Source: Guyanagaster necrorhizus (lineage: Eukaryota; Basidiomycota; Agaricomycetes; Agaricales; Physalacriaceae). From it: DNA of 64,000 nucleotides. The notes below the pieces were generated by a model that made no database searches, had not been told where the DNA came from, and saw only the letters and a list, made by a program, of their open reading frames with translations. Location of the stretch: contig NW_025064881.1 of assembly GCF_019112545.1 (NCBI RefSeq), positions 380,309-444,308 of the forward strand. Reading direction: 5' to 3'. Both the position numbers and the translations under genes were made by a program. Positions 10,694-19,980 of this stretch are shown one piece after another (the first letter of the stretch is position 1; every line of letters begins with the position of its first letter).

Positions 10694-13014
10694 TGGCTGG
10701 CCTCGCCTTTTACCTCCTCGATCTTGGTTTCCTTTCCGAGGTCTTCTTCTTCCTTCTGGAGTTCAGCGATTTGCACCCGTATGTCTTCCCGGGTTCTCTT
10801 CTTCTTCGGGCAGTCCTTTGCCATGTGCCCCTTCTGCCTGCAATTGAAGCATTTCCCTTCCTTCTTCATGCGATCGATGTCCATTGGCTTCCCGGCCCCG
10901 GTGTAAGTCGTACCGGTCCCGGTCTTCTGCGTGCCATACGAGGTGGTGGTGGTCGAGGAGGAGCCCGAGGGTTTTCCGGCAGTTTGCCCCGGCTTGTTCG
11001 GGGTTGGCGGGGCTGACTTTTTCGCATATTCCTGCAGCGTCGTGGCCTCCGCTTTCTGCCTTTGTCGCTCCTTGTACATCTCGACGATCCGTTCCTTCCA
11101 TTCGTCATATCCGACTGGCATCAACATTTTGACGCCCATGGCTGAGATCATTGTGAGGTACGAGGAGGGGACTCCTCGTTTGAGTGCCTCCACCATCCTT
11201 CCATCGTTTGCGATGTCTTCCCTGATTCCTGCTAGTTTAGCGAGTCGTTCTAACTCGTCAAAGTAATCGGTGGCCGCTTTATCCCCCATCTTGTACTCCT
11301 TGATCTTCTGTTTATGCACTTCTTGAACGGCGGGATCAATAAATTTGTCGTTCAGCATGCGTTTGAAGACCGGCCACGAGGGATATCGGTAATGTTCCCT
11401 GGTGGTGGATCGGAAGTTTGGGGAAATGAGGATCCACCACGTCTTGGCCTTGTCCTCCAGATAGGAGGTGGCAAAGGTGACCTTGTTCATGTCGGTCCCG
11501 ATGTATCCAACGTAAACTTCGAAGTACTGTTCGCAGTCTACTAGGAATCGGTCAATGTCATCGGAGACCCCTTTGAAGGGGCGTGGCTTCCGAAGAAGGT
11601 CGGGGTGGCACTGTAAGACGTTGGCATTGTGCGGGAGTGCTCCCATCAGGTTGGGCCATCCGTCGAATGGTGGTTGCTTCCATTCCACGGGTGGTCCAGG
11701 GAAGGAATGCAGGGAATTGTCGTCAGCGATTGGGCTTCCTTTCGGGTCAGTTACCTGGACGATCACCCCGTCTCGTACCGTAAACCCAAGACGGGCCGCC
11801 TCGGGGTCATCCCGAATTGGGTCCTTTCCACTTGACTCTGCTTGATCCGGGGGAGGTTGTCCGCCGAGGAGCCGACTGCCTTTGCCGGTCCAAGGGTTTC
11901 GGGTTTGAGCGGCTTGCCATGCCGGTCGATTTCTTGTGCGGATGAGCCGTGAAGCCGTACTTCGGATTGACGGATTGTCATCGGCCCAGCTCTGAATAGA
12001 GGGAGCGACATATACGGCCCGTTTTGGTGGGACGGGGGGGGTACGCGGCATTGGTGCCGGTATCTTTGGTTTGTCGGGCCGATACGGGGGTATCGGCATG
12101 AGGGGGTCTTCTGGGTGCCGTCGCCCATATTCCCTCCATGCGTATTCCATCGCGGCATACTGTAGAATTTTTTCTTTTTCAGTATCTGCCGCATACCTAT
12201 ATTCAAGTCCTAAGGACGTCGCTTGCCAGCGTGCGTCCTGCCATAAGTAATTCCTCCCCTGCTCGTACAATTCCTGATACTCTTTGCCCCTGGCTCTCTC
12301 AATTTCTTCTCGCAGTGCTTCTTCGTCCGTATCTTCTCCTGCTCGTTCTAGTCGTCGCCGATATGGGTCATCACTGTCCTCGTCGTCCTCGTCGTCGCCC
12401 TCGTCCCCGCTGTCCTCTCCCTCGAGGAGGGAACTGACGGGCTGGTCATAGATGGATGGTACGAGAGGATGAAGGGTCGTTGGGGACCCTTCCGTTGATT
12501 TGGGTACTAGGCCCGTCGTCCCCTCGGTCACTGGTCCGGGCGATGGGAGGGCTTCTGAGCCGACTATAGCGCGTCCCTCCGCGCGCTCTCGTCTCCTCCA
12601 GTTCTCGGCTATAGCGGCCGAAGAGTCGCTGGAACTCGGGATTGAGGAATTGTCGAGCGACCCTGCTTCCCAGGAACCGCTGGAGAGCCCTGTCGGAGAC
12701 GTGGGCATTGTCAGGTACTCAGAGCCCATAGGCTCCGAGGATGGAATCGGCGTCTGATGAGATGGTGTCGGTGCGGGCGGGATATTCAAGATCGACGGTT
12801 CAGGGTTCCTCTGCCCTTCCTCATCTGATAGCCTCGTTCCAGCTGATGACGCTGGCAGGTCCCGTCCATGGGTCGTCTTCTGAGTCAGGCTCTCTGAAGG
12901 GGGACCCGGAGTCGGTACGGAGCTCATACTCCCTAGGGGAGGCCGACCCCATTCTTTCGATCTCCTCTCTTCTTCTCTGTGCTCGTCCTTGTCGGTCGTA
13001 CTCTGCGGCTTCAT
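10690..13014 (-). CDS. gag: Gypsy Gag with zinc knuckle
   Basis: The capsid/nucleocapsid protein of the young element, 774 residues from the chosen start. A proline/serine-rich and acidic amino half is followed by a retrotransposon gag domain (PFKGVSDDIDRFL, YLEDKAKTWW), a basic linker, and a CCHC zinc knuckle (CFNCRQKGHMAKDC) close to the carboxyl end. The frame is open back to an ATG at 13,464, but I prefer the ATG at 13,014: it lies 7 nt after the ORF0 stop, and the older Gypsy copy has the same TGA-7nt-ATG arrangement. The upstream 150 codons would overlap ORF0 in another frame and are probably a shadow. The gene ends in the ATGA overlap with pol. Confidence 0.85.
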   Translation of the reverse strand: MKPQSTTDKDEHREEERRSKEWGRPPLGSMSSVPTPGPPSESLTQKTTHGRDLPASSAGTRLSDEEGQRNPEPSILNIPPAPTPSHQTPIPSSEPMGSEYLTMPTSPTGLSSGSWEAGSLDNSSIPSSSDSSAAIAENWRRRERAEGRAIVGSEALPSPGPVTEGTTGLVPKSTEGSPTTLHPLVPSIYDQPVSSLLEGEDSGDEGDDEDDEDSDDPYRRRLERAGEDTDEEALREEIERARGKEYQELYEQGRNYLWQDARWQATSLGLEYRYAADTEKEKILQYAAMEYAWREYGRRHPEDPLMPIPPYRPDKPKIPAPMPRTPPVPPKRAVYVAPSIQSWADDNPSIRSTASRLIRTRNRPAWQAAQTRNPWTGKGSRLLGGQPPPDQAESSGKDPIRDDPEAARLGFTVRDGVIVQVTDPKGSPIADDNSLHSFPGPPVEWKQPPFDGWPNLMGALPHNANVLQCHPDLLRKPRPFKGVSDDIDRFLVDCEQYFEVYVGYIGTDMNKVTFATSYLEDKAKTWWILISPNFRSTTREHYRYPSWPVFKRMLNDKFIDPAVQEVHKQKIKEYKMGDKAATDYFDELERLAKLAGIREDIANDGRMVEALKRGVPSSYLTMISAMGVKMLMPVGYDEWKERIVEMYKERQRQKAEATTLQEYAKKSAPPTPNKPGQTAGKPSGSSSTTTTSYGTQKTGTGTTYTGAGKPMDIDRMKKEGKCFNCRQKGHMAKDCPKKKRTREDIRVQIAELQKEEEDLGKETKIEEVKGEASQ

Positions 13015-13021
13015 ACCGCTC

Positions 13022-13924
13022 TCAGGCCTCTTCCCGGACGTAGTCGGCAAGTTCCTCCTGAGTCCGCCTAATTTCTTCGTCTCGCTCGTGGTTCTGCTGC
13101 TGCTGTCTGACTGCTTCATCATAGTCGAAGGGGATGTTGAGGTCCCACTCCGGAAATATCCTCTGTATAATCCTTCTTGTAGCGGCCCTTCCCCTTTTGG
13201 AGGCGGTTCCAACCTCGGGCTCGCTCCCCACGTGGAGGTGTCGGTATGGATCCCCTGCTGCGGAGATGGCAATGTCTGCATTGTCGTAGTCGGGATGAAT
13301 GTCCCTTCCTCGTGGGTTGTTGACGCCCAGCCTGCTGACGGATGGGCTGGAGGCAGAATCTGGCTCGGTGGGGGTTTCGGGGGGGTTCTGGGGGGTGTGG
13401 GGACTTTCGCGGGGTCCCGCAGCCATCCGAGTGGCATCAAGGGAGTCCCGAGCATGGTTTCCAACCCCTGAGGGGACTGGGGAGGCGGAATGCTCGGGGG
13501 AGTTGGCCGGAGTGACGTAGTTGGAGACCGGGGCGGGCTCCTGAGGGACGTTCGTCGTCCACGGGTTCCGGAACCCTGTGAGAGCAGGGTGGCGGTCTCG
13601 GCTGCTTCGTTGGGGTCCTTCTTCCTCGAGAAGGCTCCCCGAATTCATGTCGTCAGTCCCGGCTTCTGGTACGGGTCGCCCTTGCGGGAAGAAGGACGTT
13701 CTGGCGGAGGGGGGGATGTCATGGAAGGGTAGATCGGGGGTTACGTTGCGTAGAATTTGTTGAATTTGTTGGAACGCCTGATAGTGCCTGACTATCCAAG
13801 CTGCTACTGATTGTCGTCCTCGACAAAGGGTGATGATGGCTAGAAGTCCGAGCAAAGTTCCGATGATGGAAGCGATGAGCTCGAAGAAGTCGTGATTGAG
13901 GTCAGCGGTTGTTACTGGAGGCAT
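13022..13924 (-). CDS. Unrecognised ORF0 of the young Gypsy element, membrane-anchored
   Basis: A 300-residue protein encoded between the 5' LTR and gag. I do not recognise it. Residues about 10-35 form one hydrophobic segment (LIASIIGTLLGLLAIITLC) preceded by acidic and followed by basic residues, so it could be anchored in a membrane. The middle is rich in proline and serine, and the carboxyl end is rich in glutamine, glutamate and arginine. The in-frame ATG at 13,939 is also possible; I chose the second ATG because it is the one retained in the older copy (MPSINSSDLNFDHKFFKLLAS at about 18,330). The older copy also keeps the hydrophobic segment and the position of the TGA stop. This argues for a real gene carried before both elements separated. 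Confidence 0.7.
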   Translation of the reverse strand: MPPVTTADLNHDFFELIASIIGTLLGLLAIITLCRGRQSVAAWIVRHYQAFQQIQQILRNVTPDLPFHDIPPSARTSFFPQGRPVPEAGTDDMNSGSLLEEEGPQRSSRDRHPALTGFRNPWTTNVPQEPAPVSNYVTPANSPEHSASPVPSGVGNHARDSLDATRMAAGPRESPHTPQNPPETPTEPDSASSPSVSRLGVNNPRGRDIHPDYDNADIAISAAGDPYRHLHVGSEPEVGTASKRGRAATRRIIQRIFPEWDLNIPFDYDEAVRQQQQNHERDEEIRRTQEELADYVREEA

Positions 13925-13966
13925 TCGGTTTCTCAGCACAATTGGGCTTGAGAAAGGGAACGAGGA

Positions 13967-13980
13967 AGCTTCGAGCTAAT
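13967..13980 (-). other. Self-complementary primer-binding position of the young Gypsy element
   Basis: In element sense the first base after the 5' LTR is A, then TTAGCTCGAAGCT. These 13 nt are the exact reverse complement of AGCTTCGAGCTAA in the LTR (6,503-6,491), which starts where the mRNA is expected to begin. The Tf1/sushi group of chromoviruses is known to prime from its own mRNA 5' end in this way. The older element keeps the pair with CpG-type changes (18,374-18,387 against its LTR block). Confidence 0.7.
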
Positions 13981-14527
13981 TGTTAAGCCCAAGCGTCACG
14001 TGAACTGANNNNNNNNNNNNNNNNNNNNNNNNNNNNNNNNNNNNNNNNNNNNNNNNNNNNNNNNNNNNNNNNNNNNNNNNNNNNNNNNNNNNNNNNNNNN
14101 NNNNNNNNNNNNNNNNNNNNNNNNNNNNNNNNNNNNNNNNNNNNNNNNNNNNNNNNNNNNNNNNNNNNNNNNNNNNNNNNNNNNNNNNNNNNNNNNNNNN
14201 NNNNNNNNNNNNNNNNNNNNNNNNNNNNNNNNNNNNNNNNNNNNNNNNNNNNNNNNNNNNNNNNNNNNNNNNNNNNNNNNNNNNNNNNNNNNNNNNNNNN
14301 NNNNNNNNNNNNNNNNNNNNNNNNNNNNNNNNNNNNNNNNNNNNNNNNNNNNNNNNNNNNNNNNNNNNNNNNNNNNNNNNNNNNNNNNNNNNNNNNNNNN
14401 NNNGCGTCGTCGGCATCGTTGTATCTAGGCGGTTCAGTTGTGCTTACTAAGCCTTTTCCCATGGTCTTGTGCTATGACTAAGCATAAATAGGGGTCAAGG
14501 AGCGGAGAGAAAGGAAAAATCATAACA
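13981..14527 (-). repeat. Young Gypsy 5' LTR, interrupted by an assembly gap
   Basis: Starts with the same 28 bases as the 3' LTR and resumes after the gap with 124 bases that differ at two positions (one is CpG to CpA at the outer end). By comparison with 6,341-6,763, 271 bases are missing, fewer than the 395 Ns present. Confidence 0.9.
14009..14403. other. Assembly gap (Ns)
   Basis: 395 unknown bases inside the LTR. The undamaged LTR indicates that 271 bases belong here. Confidence 0.99.
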
Positions 14528-14532
14528 ATAGC

Positions 14533-17500
14533 TCAGATTGAGAGTTTATGCTTGTCAATGAAAGCCCAATTGATGGAACTCCCAGTACATCTACTGTCAA
14601 TTAGCACTGTTACTGCATGGATGGAATGAGATGTGAGGGTTTCGATTTGAGCTTTAGCAAGTAGGTCTCACCTGGTTGTTTTAGATTGTCAAATGAATTT
14701 TTGTGGTCCTTAAAGCTCATCAAGCCATTCTAAGGCTTGGCACTGTTTGGCTCTCTTCATTCCTTTTACCATTTCATCAACTACTTCCTCAGCTTGGGTT
14801 TGGTGGACCCAATTTTTGAGCATGGCTTTAGCCATTATTTTATCTTTGGCATCCTTGATGGCTCACCAGGTCTATTCAGTGTCAAATCATTTGAGCCAGG
14901 TGTTGAGGCCCTCTGCCTCTGTTCAGCCTGAAGGCAATTGAGTTTCTTTTTGCAATTCTTTGATGTGTAAAGTGTCAATCAGTGGTATATTTAAATGTGT
15001 GATATAAATAGGTGTAACTACAGAAGTACTATTAGTCTGACTAGTAGCTGGGGTTTGCACACTGTAAGAGTCCTTAGCTGACACAGTGAAATTGCTCACT
15101 GATCGGCCCCTTCTTTTACTTTCTCCACCTTGGTCTCTTTGCCAAGTTTCTTGTCTTCTTTCTGTAATTTGGCGATTTGGGCTCTGATGTTTTTGTATGT
15201 TTGTTTCTTCTTTGGACAGTCCTTTGTCATATGGCCCTTTTGGCCACAATTGAAGCATTTGCCTTTCTTCTTTATTTGGTCTATATCCATTGGCTTTCTT
15301 GATCTCATGTATGTTGTTCCAGTTCTGGTCTTCTGTGTGCCATAGGTGGGGGCCATTAAGGATTCTGATGATTTTCTGGCAGTTTGCCTCAATTTGTTCA
15401 GAGTTAGCAGTGTCAACTTTTTGGTGTAGTCCTAAAGGGTTGATGACTCTGCTTTCTGCCTTTGTCACTCTCTGTACATCTTGATAATTCATTCTTTCCA
15501 TTCATCATATCCGACTGACATTAGTGCTTTGATGCCAATTGCTAAAATCATCATAATGTATAAAGAGGGGACTCTTCTCTTGAGAGCCTCAACTATCCTT
15601 CTGTCATTCACTATGTCATCCCAAATTCCAGTGAGTTTTGCAAGATATTCTAACTCATTGAAATAGTCTGTGGCTGCCCAATCTCCTATTTTATATTCCT
15701 TGATCTTTTATTTGTGTACTTCTTATACTGTGGGATCAATAAATTTGTCATTCAGCATTTGTTTAAATGTTGGCCATAATGGGTATTAGTAATGTCCCTG
15801 AGTCATTGATTGGAAATTTGGAGAGATTAGAATCCACCAGGTTTTCACCTTTTCCTCAAGGTAAGAGACAGCAAAAACAACCTTGTTCATGTCAGAACCA
15901 AAGTAACTGATATAAACCTCAAAGTATTGTTCACAGTCCACTAAGAACCAGTTAATGTCATCTGACACTCCTTTAAAGGGGTGGGGTTTTTGCAGCAGGT
16001 CGGAGCAACACTGAAGGACTGCCACATTACTTGGGAGGGCCTCCATGGGGTTCAGCCATTCTGAAAAGGGAGACTGTTGCCACTCTTGGGATGGTCCAGA
16101 GAATAAATAGAGAGAATTGTCATCTGCTATCGGACTTCCTTGTGGGACTTCTTCCTTTCAGACTATGATCTCATCTTGAACAGTAAATCCCAATCAGACC
16201 ACTTCAGAGTCATTCCAGACTGGCTCTTTCCCTGTGCCACTGCTCATGGCTTCATCAGGCAGGGGTTGGATGGCTAATACTCGGCTTCCTTTGCTGGTCC
16301 AGGGATTTCAGTATATTGTCAGCAGGGCCTTCAGCACTGTGTGAGTTCAGGAGAGCTGTGTGGCCATTGACTGCAAGGAGGCAGCAGAGTATAAAAAGGT
16401 GCTTCAAATGGAGGGTGCCATATATACAGCTCTTCTTGGAGCAATGGGTGGCATCCTCAGCATTGGCTGTACCAGAGTCTCTGCCTGGTATGCTGGTGGT
16501 CAGCTGACCAGATCTTCTGAGTGCTTGTTGTTATATTAGATTGCTGTGTAGTTGGTTGCCACATGTCTCAGAATTCTTGTTTTTTTGTTAGTTGGTGATT
16601 GTAAATATAATTGTCTCAACTGTGATGCTATCCAGATAGCATCACACCATAAAAAGTTTACTCTGTGCAGGTAGTACTCCTGGTATTCCTGAGTTCTCAC
16701 CTCCTGTATTGCCCTTTTCAGTTCTTTTTTGTCAGTATCTTCTACAAGAAGATATGATAGTTCCTCTCCAACTTAGGGTGGGTCACTACTTTCAGTCTCC
16801 TTGTCTTCTGCATCCTTGTCACCCTCTTCCTCCTCAAGGAAAGTGTCAGGCAGGGTGAAGAAACTCTCTCTTTCCTCTGGCAGTTGGATCATCATGCTGC
16901 TGCTCTGGCTGGGTGCTGGAGCCAGTAGCAGGGCCTGAGGCATCAGATATGCTAAAATAGGTGGCAGCAGGTTGACTTCCAATATTGTTGTCATACCAGT
17001 TGCCTCCTGCTGCTCTTGCTGTTTCCACTTGCTTGTGATAGAGCTGGATGTTTCTTCTGTACTCATTGTTGAGTAGCTGCCCAACCATTTAGCTCCCAAA
17101 GAACCCTCAGAGAGTGCAGACAGAGATGTGAGCTGTTTCAGAGACTCATAACCCATAGTGTCTGAGGACAGATTCATCATCATTGAATGTAGTGTCAGCA
17201 CTAGGGGTTCTTTGGGGAGGGGGATACTGTGGGGTTAGAGGATGTGAGGGGGTTCCAGGGTCTCTCCCTTCTACTGCAAGGGTCTCATTTCTCCAATGAT
17301 TCTTGCTTCACTGGCTAGACTTGATGCTAGGTTCTCTAAAGACTGGGGTTGAGAAGGATGGGTTGGCATGTACAGAGGCAAGAATGGCAGCTCCCTCAGG
17401 TTGAAGCCTATACCAGTTAGAGATGTTGGCCCTTTCCAGTTGGGTTCTTTTGATTTCCTGCTGCTCTTCTCAATGCTGTCTGTTATACTCATTGGCTTCT

Positions 17501-18387
17501 CATCTTCTTCTTCCACTCTCAATGATATGTTCCTCAAGCTCACTGTGAACTGGCTGTGATGCAGTTCATTGTCTCTGCTCTTCTTGTCAGATGGCTTAGT
17601 CATAGTTAAAGGGAGCATTTATGTCCCAGCTAGAGAAGTATTGGTGAATGACTTCATCCTGAATCTCCCTCCCATATTGCTCATCATAGAGTCGGGCCAA
17701 AGATGTCCTCCCCATCTCACCACTTGTCTCAACTGAGCAGGGGAGAGTTGTGGCAGGGCTATGAGGCTGACTTCTAGATGTTGCCAGTCAGGATCTTCCA
17801 GCCATCTGAGCAGCTTCAAGAGAGTCCCAGGTATGGTCACCAATCTCTCTAGTTCAAGGGGCTGAGAAAGGATCAGGCAAGGGAGACTGCTGAAAGAAGT
17901 CTTCCAGGATGTCTTTATCCTTATGGTCAGGTGAGAGTCCCTGGACCCATGGGTTTTGGAATCCTGTGATATGATTGTCACAGTCTCTGCTGAGTCATTG
18001 AGGAGGGTATCTGTGTCTTTCTTCTTTCTGAATATTCCCTTGATGTGGGCTGCTAGGCCTGGCTTTGGGTATGGGGTTTGTCAGAGACTGGTGGGATGTT
18101 CATTGGGAGTCAAGAATATCATATAAGGGAAGATTGGGGGTTATATTATGTAGGATATATCAAATATGCTGAAACTCATTGTGATGTCTGATGGCCCAAG
18201 CAGTAATTGAATGGTGTCCCCAGCACAGCTAGATGATCACCAATAATCCCAACAATGTTCTGACGATAGAAGCAAGGAGTTTGAAGAACTTATGATCAAA
18301 GTTCAGATCTGAGGAATTGATTGAGGGCATTCAGTTTCCTCTGCACTAATAGGCATGAGGAAAGGGAAGGTATAGCTTCAAGCTAAT
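14533..18387 (-). pseudogene. Old Gypsy pol start, gag and ORF0 (decayed)
   Basis: Minus-strand remnants continuing the element cut at 6,340. Pol residues about 1-200 lie at 14,533-15,110. Gag lies at about 15,107-17,510, with a zinc knuckle CFNCGQKGHMTKDC near 15,250 and a gag domain (PFKGVSDDINWFL) at 15,786-16,046. ORF0 lies at about 17,500-18,345. Alignment to the young proteins is clear in many places, but stops break all three frames. The pol ATG has become GTG while the gag stop is kept. After the ORF0 stop the gag ATG follows at 7 nt, as in the young element. The stretch 14,528-14,532 is the ATAGC target duplication. Confidence 0.82.
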
Positions 18388-18838
18388 TGTTAGGCCCAAG
18401 TTGCACATGACTAGTAACATGTAATAAATAATTGCTACCTCATGTTTGGGTATAATGGTCAAGTTCAGTGATATCAGTTGTAATGCAGTCAAGGCATTCA
18501 CAATTCACTCAAGATGAAATGGTAAGAATAAACTTTAGCTCAAAGCTGGGGTTTTACCAGTGAGAGCAAGCTCCTTAAATACTGAACATGATTTGCTAAT
18601 AATACTACCTACTTATTGTGTTTCTCTCTGTCTCTGCACTCATTGTCCTGGAGTGTCGTTACCATACATAAAAAGCTGTTTGTGTATTGTTGAGCAATAC
18701 TGTTGCATTGAAGGATAATGACAGACTTGGTTAGTTGTGATGACTAAGCCTTGTTCCACAGTCCTAAGCACTTGTTCTGGCACTCTGACTAAGCATAAAA
18801 TAAGAGTCAGATGAAGAAAAGAGTAGAAAATCATAACA
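18388..18838 (-). repeat. Old Gypsy 5' LTR
   Basis: 451 bp, TGTTAGGCCC... to ...ATCATAACA. It pairs with 2,533-2,983 and is followed by the GTTTT duplication (18,839-18,843). In the internal block the CpG has decayed (TTAGCTCAAAGCT). Confidence 0.88.
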
Positions 18839-18843
18839 GTTTT

Positions 18844-19980
18844 AAGCTATTATGCTCACTGACTGGGACTGCTCCAAAGACTACTAGCACTCTTAACTGA
18901 AACTGCTTCCTACAAGTGAATAAACATTTGACTAGTCACACTCTAGAAAAACTAGTGATGCTCTTGGCCTAAGGATAATACTATAACTGTGAGTACTTGC
19001 TTGACTAACTTTGAAAAACACTCTTAATCATTCTAGACACAACAGTATTCTCAAAAGTGAACTTCAATTCACTCAATTCTAAGGTAGACTTAGTAACTAG
19101 CATCACTTCTCCAAGGTTGAAGCACAAAAGCCTTTAATTGGAGTATTAGATGCTACTAGCAGATCACAATTGCAGAGATGGCTTGCCTGTCACTTGCCAC
19201 TCTATTCTACTAGCTAAATACAATCTACAAAAAGTATTATAAGCATAAATAGTTAAATGAGAGGGGTATTATTAGCAAGATTTCCTCAGGTTAATCATGT
19301 TTTATAGTGAATAATTATATAATAGTGGTTCTAGAAGCAGTCACATGCTTACTAGCAGATCCAGGAGTTCTGGCTGTGGCCTTATTCCATTCCTCAAATC
19401 CAGCAATACCTCATTACTGTCAAAGATATTCAACTAGCCAGACAGGCATGCCTGCAACAGCTGTTGATTATGATCAAAGAAATAGTCCAGATGCATTAGG
19501 GCTGATTATGACAGATCTGTATTGCACTAGTTGAATCTAGACTCTGGTCTGATGCACTGCTGAATCAATTCTAAGTCTCTTTTAAAGTTTGTTATGCTGT
19601 TAGAAATTTGAACTTAGATGTTTCATGCTCAGATTAGTGCACTAGTGACTTTGCTTTATGAGTCCTGTGTTTTCTGCCTCTGGTTGTGTGTGCTAGTGGC
19701 CTCTCTCACCTACTAGTGATTGTACAATAACAGTCCTAGCTAATTTAGGATTACTAGCATGGCTGGTTGGTAGACTTGATCCACTAATGGTATTATATCT
19801 AAATTCTAGCTCTATTAATTGACTACTGCTTTGACTATCAACTCAATGTCTGAACTATAACCCTATTATATCTACTAGTATAGAGCAGATCTGCAATAGT
19901 ATTATTATGAAATCACAAAATCTGAGTGTGAATGCATAGATAGCATATCACTGCTTAGCATAGTTTGAGTAGACTTAATT
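18844..19980. other. Right part of an unidentified CTAG-rich insertion
   Basis: About 1.14 kb of AT-rich sequence in which I find no CpG but about twenty CTAG tetranucleotides, where four or five would be expected by chance. They occur mostly as ACTAGC, ACTAGT and CTACTAG and are spread along the length. No coding similarity: the longest open stretch (19,307-19,534, plus) has no recognisable domain. It lies between the old Gypsy element and the resumption of Copia integrase, so it was a separate insertion into Copia. Confidence 0.45.

Larger units (their letters stand above)
6341..14527 (-). mobile_element. Young Gypsy chromovirus with three ORFs, largely intact
   Basis: An element on the minus strand with LTRs at 6,341-6,763 and 13,981-14,527 (the latter contains an assembly gap). 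It is flanked by the 5-bp duplication ATAGC at 6,336-6,340 and 14,528-14,532, and is inserted in the pol gene of the older Gypsy element. Pol (1,298 aa), gag and ORF0 are all open. CpG is abundant, unlike the surrounding sequence. The 124 bp of LTR that can be compared on the far side of the gap differ at two positions, both transitions. This points to a recent insertion that could still be mobile. Confidence 0.93.
2533..18838 (-). mobile_element. Old Gypsy chromovirus, CpG-depleted and inactive
   Basis: A full-length but decayed Gypsy element on the minus strand. It has 451-bp LTRs at 2,533-2,983 and 18,388-18,838, each with TG...CA ends in element sense, and is flanked by the 5-bp duplication GTTTT. 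Removing the younger Gypsy insertion (6,341-14,527, with one copy of its ATAGC target site) leaves about 7.2 kb of internal sequence, the same as the younger element. Its proteins are relatives of the younger element's, broken by TGA and TAA codons. The two LTRs differ at many positions, essentially all transitions. Confidence 0.88.

Noticed and set aside
12500..13014. Possible continuation of ORF0 through conserved TGA codons (stop recoding), because the ORF0 frame also aligns with the older copy downstream
   Set aside because: The gag frame is open throughout the same stretch and aligns with the older copy at least as well. The ORF0 frame has at least five TGA codons there, so its similarity is a shadow of nucleotide conservation.
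13015..13464. N-terminal 150 codons of the long gag frame
   Set aside because: They overlap ORF0 fully in another frame, are low complexity, and the conserved TGA-7nt-ATG spacing favours the later start.
7088..13763. Many plus-strand open frames opposite gag and pol
   Set aside because: They are antisense shadows of GC-rich coding sequence with no domains.
2274..19950. Short inverted match (TGATATGCT) near both ends of the CTAG-rich element as terminal inverted repeats
   Set aside because: Only 9 bases, not at the exact junctions, and compatible with chance in AT-rich sequence.
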